Origin: Microcaldota archaeon
Lineage (GTDB): Archaea > Micrarchaeota > Micrarchaeia > Micrarchaeales > Micrarchaeaceae
Assembly (NCBI GenBank): GCA_028867845.1
Contig: JAGWFU010000025.1
Coordinates: 1-7,116, forward strand
DNA length: 7,116 nt
Direction of reading: 5' to 3'
The notes under the pieces were generated by a model. That model saw nothing but the letters and a program-made list of their open reading frames with translations, was not told the origin of the DNA and did no database searches. The position numbers and the translations under genes are program-made. Below, piece after piece: positions 4,704 through 7,116 of the stretch (position 1 is its first letter; every line of letters starts with the position of its first letter).

Positions 4704-5930
4704 ATGACAAAAACACAACTTTTGGCGTCTGTCGCGCTGCTCTGCCTGCTACTGGGCACGGCCGCGGCCCAGACAGCTCAGGACAATGCGCTGTCCTTTG
4801 CTAACGTGACTGTGTCCCCCAACCCCGTGGTCGCGGGAGGGAACATGACCGTGAGGTTCCAGCTGTACAACTCCTACGACCAGTGGGTGTACAACCTCAA
4901 TGTGCAGCCTAGCAGCGGCTACCCGATACTCAACTTCTCGCCTGCCAGCGGCTACCAGGTGGGCATACTGAACCCCGGCCTCAGCCAGGGTTACTTCAAC
5001 TACACCTTCCAGGTGCCAGCGACTACGCAGTCGGGCACATACACGCTGCACTTCAACGCAACGTACTACGTGCTCGGCGCTGCCGGGGTGTACATCGGCA
5101 CCTCAGCGATGCCGCTCAGCTTCCACGTGCAGAACAGGCCGGTGATAAAGCTGCTGCTGACAAGCCCGCAGCCTGCCGCCCTCTACAACGGGTACAACCA
5201 AACCGTGCAGCTCGCCGTTGAGAACACAGGCTACGGCACCGCGAGGAACGTCACCGTGAGCGTAAGTGCTCTGGCGGGAACTAACCTGCTCGGCTCCGTG
5301 AACAGCTTCTTCATATCCAACCTGACGCAGGGCCAGACGGTCGACGAGCCGCTTCTCGTGTCTGCGAGCAACACCAGCAGCGCAGGCGTCTCCGCGGCTG
5401 CGACCTACTACTCCTCCAACTACCAGAGCAAGTTCTCTTCTACCCAGGTGCTGGGGCTATCTCTGGCACCAGCAGCGCAGTTCAGTATATCATCAAAGGG
5501 ATCCTCTGCAATCTCCCCTGGCGCTACCGACGTGCCTGTGAGTTTTGTCATAACTAACACAGGGACAAGCGCAGCCAACCAGGTACAGTTCAGCCTCCAG
5601 TCCAGCTACCCGATAACGCCTGTCGCAAGCACCGCTTACGTGGCCAGCCTGCCTGCTGGCTCGTCTGCTAACGTCACCTTCCTTGTGAGCGCTGACACCC
5701 ACGGCGTGCCAGGCAACTACCCGGTCACTGTCTACGAGCAGTGGAAGCAGCCCAACGGCTCCGTCAACCAGCAGTTCTCCGCGTCCAACAACTACTTCGT
5801 GAGCGTGGGGAACGGCGGAAGCAGCACCGTGCTTGTCGTCGCTATAGTCGTCATCGTAGTGGTGATAGGCGTAGTGGTCTACAGGAAGAGGTTCGCGGGC
5901 AAGGGCAAGAAAAAGAAGACAAACCAATAA
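4704..5930 (+). CDS. COG1361-like (S-layer/CARDB-type) cell-surface protein with signal peptide and C-terminal anchor
   Basis: The product is 408 residues. Residues 1-22 are a Sec signal peptide (LLASVALLCLLLGTAAA, probable cleavage before Gln23). The body is beta-rich with repeated immunoglobulin-like units: one around 30-140 (VSPNPVVAGGNMTVRFQLYN), one around 150-250 (VQLAVENTGYGTARNVTVSV) and one around 260-365 (VPVSFVITNTGTSAANQVQF). The ENTG/TNTG pattern is the CARDB/NEW3 signature seen in archaeal COG1361 proteins. Residues 374-392 form a membrane helix followed by a Lys/Arg-rich inner tail, so the protein is anchored with its bulk outside. Eleven NxS/T sequons suggest heavy glycosylation. 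It follows the permease by 30 bases; such proteins often accompany archaeal exporters, so a role as outer-face partner or cell-wall contact of the pump is inferred. Confidence 0.85.
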   Translation: MTKTQLLASVALLCLLLGTAAAQTAQDNALSFANVTVSPNPVVAGGNMTVRFQLYNSYDQWVYNLNVQPSSGYPILNFSPASGYQVGILNPGLSQGYFNYTFQVPATTQSGTYTLHFNATYYVLGAAGVYIGTSAMPLSFHVQNRPVIKLLLTSPQPAALYNGYNQTVQLAVENTGYGTARNVTVSVSALAGTNLLGSVNSFFISNLTQGQTVDEPLLVSASNTSSAGVSAAATYYSSNYQSKFSSTQVLGLSLAPAAQFSISSKGSSAISPGATDVPVSFVITNTGTSAANQVQFSLQSSYPITPVASTAYVASLPAGSSANVTFLVSADTHGVPGNYPVTVYEQWKQPNGSVNQQFSASNNYFVSVGNGGSSTVLVVAIVVIVVVIGVVVYRKRFAGKGKKKKTNQ

Positions 5931-5967
5931 ATCAATGAGGAGCCAATCCGTATAGAGAGATGAGGAC

Positions 5968-6873
5968 TTGAAGGGCGTAGCTGAACGAGTGGTCGGGCCC
6001 ATACTGAGGCGGTACAACGTCCCGGAGTGGGTGGACCCCTACGTCTACAAGTACCTAAAGAGCAACCCCATCTCCGTGGTCAAGTTCGCCACCAGCTTCA
6101 TAGACACGAAGAGGAAGAAGGGCGAGGTGACGAAGAGATATGTGAAGCTGCCCAACGGCACCACCTTCAGCATGGACTCGGTGATCCATCTGCTCAACCT
6201 CTTCTACTATGGCGAGGACCGGATGGTGGGGATATACAAGGGATGGTCCGAGTCCGGCGGCGGCAACGCGGAGTACGCAGCGAGGTTCGCAGCGATGATA
6301 CCCTCGAAGGCCAAGCACGCCAGGGCGATAAAGAACATGATGGAGGGCCTCGGCAGGCGTCCTGAAGCAAAGGAGCCCAAGGAGCTTAAGGAGGTCTTCG
6401 ACTACATCGGCTCTATCGAGACGTGGAACGACAGGATACTCGCCACCAACATAGTGCTGAGGGGGTCGTACGCCAACGTCTTCGGCTCGATCTTCTTCAA
6501 GGCGTTCTACCCCGTCTCTCCGGAGTTCATGCGCTCGCTCGGCAAAGCGTTCGAGTCCGATGCAGTGGACAACCAGTGGGGGTTCGAGGAGGCGAAGAAG
6601 ATAGTGCAGGAGGGGCTGGTGCCCACTGACCGGGTGCTTGAGCTGGCTAGGTCGCTCACTGCCCGCGTGCTGCTCTCCATAGAGGCCAACATGAAGTTCG
6701 CGCGGCAGGCCAAGATACTGATGGAGATGGAGCTGCTCCGCGACATATCCATCGCGAGCCCGTTCCACACGCTGAAGGAGCTGGGGATAGAGATTGACGT
6801 CAACTCCGAGGTGAAGAGGGTCACAGCGGAGTCCAAGGCGCTTAAGAAGGGCAAGAAGGCCAGCGGGAAATAG
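5968..6873 (+). CDS. Unknown mostly helical protein, possibly ferritin-like fold
   Basis: The product is 301 residues if begun at TTG 5968. An in-frame stop at 5953-5955 and the lack of any in-frame ATG/GTG before it leave TTG 5968 or GTG 5989 as starts. GAGG at 5962-5965 stands only two bases before the TTG, so the choice is uncertain. It is soluble and predicted largely helical. SKAKHARAIKNMMEGLG (113-129, His117) strongly recalls the E-x-x-H helix of ferritin-like proteins, and a helix with IETWNDRI (150-157) and one with FESDAVDNQWGFEEA (195-209) fall where the later metal-binding helices would be. The usual ExxH pairs are incomplete: Lys replaces Glu at 114, and Asp/Asn replace His near 201-202. 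Any metal site would therefore be altered. The tail (KALKKGKKASGK) is very basic. It lies 37 bases after the surface-protein gene and may be co-transcribed with it or use a weak TATA at about 5926-5934. Confidence 0.75.
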   Translation: MKGVAERVVGPILRRYNVPEWVDPYVYKYLKSNPISVVKFATSFIDTKRKKGEVTKRYVKLPNGTTFSMDSVIHLLNLFYYGEDRMVGIYKGWSESGGGNAEYAARFAAMIPSKAKHARAIKNMMEGLGRRPEAKEPKELKEVFDYIGSIETWNDRILATNIVLRGSYANVFGSIFFKAFYPVSPEFMRSLGKAFESDAVDNQWGFEEAKKIVQEGLVPTDRVLELARSLTARVLLSIEANMKFARQAKILMEMELLRDISIASPFHTLKELGIEIDVNSEVKRVTAESKALKKGKKASGK

Positions 6874-6895
6874 CTCGGCAAGGCCAGCATGTCGC

Positions 6896-6930
6896 AAGGC
6901 TTAAATACGCCCCCGAATCCTTTAAATATA
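6896..6930 (+). promoter_or_regulatory. Tandem TATA boxes before the last gene
   Basis: Two close TATA elements are visible: CTTAAATA at 6900-6907 preceded by AAGG, and TTTAAATATA at 6921-6930. The second is centred about 27 bases before the ATG at 6952, so it would give an almost leaderless transcript; the first would start transcription about 20 bases earlier. Confidence 0.6.
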
Positions 6931-6949
6931 AGGGAATCCATATCCCTTA
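6929..6949. promoter_or_regulatory. Inverted repeat between TATA box and start codon, probable operator
   Basis: TAAGGGA (6929-6935) and TCCCTTA (6943-6949) are a perfect 7-base inverted repeat with a 7-base spacer. The repeat overlaps the end of the TATA box and the predicted transcription start, the usual place for a repressor site in archaea. A degenerate third half-site, CCTTTA, lies at 6919-6924. Confidence 0.45.
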
Positions 6950-6951
6950 GT

Positions 6952-7116
6952 ATGAATGCTGCATCAAAGAGGAGCCCAAGGCCGAAGATAGTTGATGAGG
7001 CATGGGCTAGTTTCATACCTGAGGTAAGCCTAATATCCTACGGCAGCATGGCGCTCAACATAAAGGTCGACGCAGCGGCGCAGAGGCCGCCGGCTCTATC
7101 CTATCTGGTCGAGAAG
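6952..7116 (+). CDS. Unidentified protein, N-terminal 55 residues (3' end outside window)
   Basis: An open frame runs from ATG 6952 to the window edge without a stop. The start fits a leaderless or near-leaderless mRNA from the TATA box at 6921-6930. The visible part begins with a basic segment (AASKRSPRPK), followed by VDEAWASFIPEVSLISYGS and ALNIKVDAAAQRPPALSYL. No signal peptide, membrane helix or recognisable motif appears in this fragment, so no function can be proposed. ATA and AGG codon use matches the rest of the window. Confidence 0.7.
   Translation, partial: MNAASKRSPRPKIVDEAWASFIPEVSLISYGSMALNIKVDAAAQRPPALSYLVEK

Noticed and set aside
6055..7016. Long antisense frames opposite the 301-residue gene and the last promoter region
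   Set aside because: They lack promoters and starts with ribosome sites, and one would run across the clear TATA/operator region at 6896-6949.
1..7116. CRISPR array, tRNA, rRNA, insertion sequence or integrase
   Set aside because: No regularly spaced repeats, cloverleaf sequences, rRNA signatures, terminal repeats or recombinase motifs were seen on either strand.

Overview
The window looks archaeal. Promoters are TATA-box elements about 25-35 bases before start codons, with no bacterial -35/-10 pairs. Ribosome sites are of the GGTGA type or absent (leaderless starts). Isoleucine is written mostly ATA and arginine mostly AGG, and the GC content is moderately high. Two surface proteins are packed with N-glycosylation sequons. 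The small compact genes would suit a DPANN archaeon such as a Micrarchaeota/ARMAN-type genome, or a Thermoplasmata relative, but lineage cannot be fixed from this sequence alone.

Layout. Bases 2-628 hold the 3' part of a HAD-family phosphatase gene. Two short unknown genes follow on the + strand: a 74-residue protein with two CxxC pairs (681-905) and a 64-residue protein (977-1171). They have almost identical promoter cores. The 117-base gap at 1172-1288 separates convergent genes; it holds two copies of a T-rich 14-mer exactly 100 bases apart, flanking an imperfect hairpin. On the - strand, 1289-2038 encodes a membrane-anchored SIMPL (DUF541) domain protein.

The core of the window is a divergent locus. 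The 120-base gap at 2039-2158 carries a - strand promoter for the SIMPL gene, a perfect 9-base palindrome (probable operator) and a + strand promoter. Downstream lies a tight operon: a PadR-family regulator (2159-2536), a DrrA-like ABC ATPase (2533-3552), an ABC-2 permease (3549-4673) and a COG1361-like S-layer/CARDB-type surface protein with signal peptide and C-terminal anchor (4704-5930). The first two junctions are ATGA overlaps. The likely picture is a self-regulated export or drug-efflux pump with an outer-face partner protein, and a second surface protein transcribed divergently and perhaps controlled from the same operator.

After the operon come a 301-residue mostly helical protein, possibly ferritin-like (5968-6873), and a promoter region with tandem TATA boxes and an inverted repeat at the expected transcription start. 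The window ends inside an unidentified gene beginning at 6952. No tRNA, rRNA, insertion sequence or CRISPR array was seen.
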